Made by a program: the position numbers and the translations under genes. 35,679 bases of DNA from Chitinophaga filiformis (lineage in GTDB: Bacteria > Bacteroidota > Bacteroidia > Chitinophagales > Chitinophagaceae): NCBI RefSeq assembly GCF_900102545.1, contig NZ_FNBN01000008.1:1-35679 (forward strand). The letters run 5' to 3'. This document shows, one piece after another, positions 35,525 through 35,679 of this stretch. The notes under the pieces were generated by a model that had not been told where the DNA came from, did not search any database, and saw only the letters and a program-made list of their open reading frames with translations. How positions within the stretch are numbered: position 1 is the first letter of the stretch; the number at the start of each line of letters is the position of its first letter.

Positions 35525-35660
35525 CCCGGGACGGTGATGAATGGCCCGGGAAACAAAACATTGATAGGTTCGGCAATGAGCCTCAGTGTTTGTAGCGCGG
35601 GGTGATAATCCCGGGGAAATACGGAATGATAATCCCGTGACTGCGGAATGATAATCCGTA
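35525..35660 (+). repeat. Right-edge REP-like cluster with three TGATAATCC mini-hairpins
   Basis: Two CCCGGG blocks (35525-35530 and 35545-35550) can pair across a 14-base loop. Then AGTGTTTGTAGC (35585-35596), the same lead as the 26960 repeat, opens a run of three short units that share TGATAATCC: 35598-35616, 35622-35637 and 35644-35660. Each is a small hairpin of the form CGG...TGATAAT...CCG. The cluster may continue beyond the window. No gene is seen in 35483-35679. Confidence 0.65.
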
Positions 35661-35679
35661 TCGGCAATAAACCGGGAAA

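Overview
The window looks like a chromosomal segment of a member of the Bacteroidota, most like a Chitinophaga-type soil bacterium. This is inferred from gene families only. It carries type IX secretion (T9SS) cargo with both type A and type B C-terminal sorting domains, a PorP/SprF-type protein, an ECF sigma/FecR/SusC/SusD set, LytS/LytTR regulators, a CheB plus CheR-PAS-kinase pair, and -7 promoter elements of the Bacteroidota form TAnnTTTG. No rRNA, tRNA, CRISPR array or complete insertion sequence was seen.

Layout. (1) 1-1419 is the 3' end of a repeat-rich secreted adhesin-like protein with a type A sorting domain, closed by a 21-bp hairpin. (2) 1820-11138 is a surface-protein operon: a giant Calx-beta/DUF11 protein with a type B sorting domain, a PorP/SprF-like outer-membrane protein, and a TPR/PD40/OmpA lipid- or wall-linked protein. 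(3) A convergent NtrC-type sigma54 activator (11129-12478) and a divergent small lipoprotein gene follow. (4) 13673-16676 is an acyltransferase-3 gene with a LytS-type kinase and a LytTR regulator that overlap. (5) A convergent subtilisin-like lipoprotein has an altered oxyanion-hole motif. (6) 18358-19727 is a COG0523 G3E GTPase with a strong promoter whose -7 box is covered by a perfect palindrome. (7) 19804-26817 is an ECF sigma, FecR anti-sigma, SusC and SusD operon ending in a clear terminator. The FecR/SusC junction holds a decayed 180-bp duplication. (8) A repeat-rich gap (REP-like palindromes and an 11-bp tandem array) precedes a secreted CocE/S15-type hydrolase. (9) The last part holds a 44-residue membrane miniprotein, a LURP-one/scramblase-like protein, a CheB domain protein, a 1302-residue CheR-PAS-histidine kinase, a secreted CBM6-like protein, and more REP-like repeats at the right edge.

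How it fits together. Most products act at or beyond the outer membrane: T9SS cargo and its partner proteins, SusCD nutrient uptake under sigma/anti-sigma control, secreted hydrolases and a possible carbohydrate-binding protein. They are interleaved with four separate signalling modules. The most notable non-genic signals are the exact 1335-bp three-domain super-repeat in the giant gene, the fecR/susC scar, the operator-like palindrome before the G3E GTPase, and the two families of intergenic repeats.
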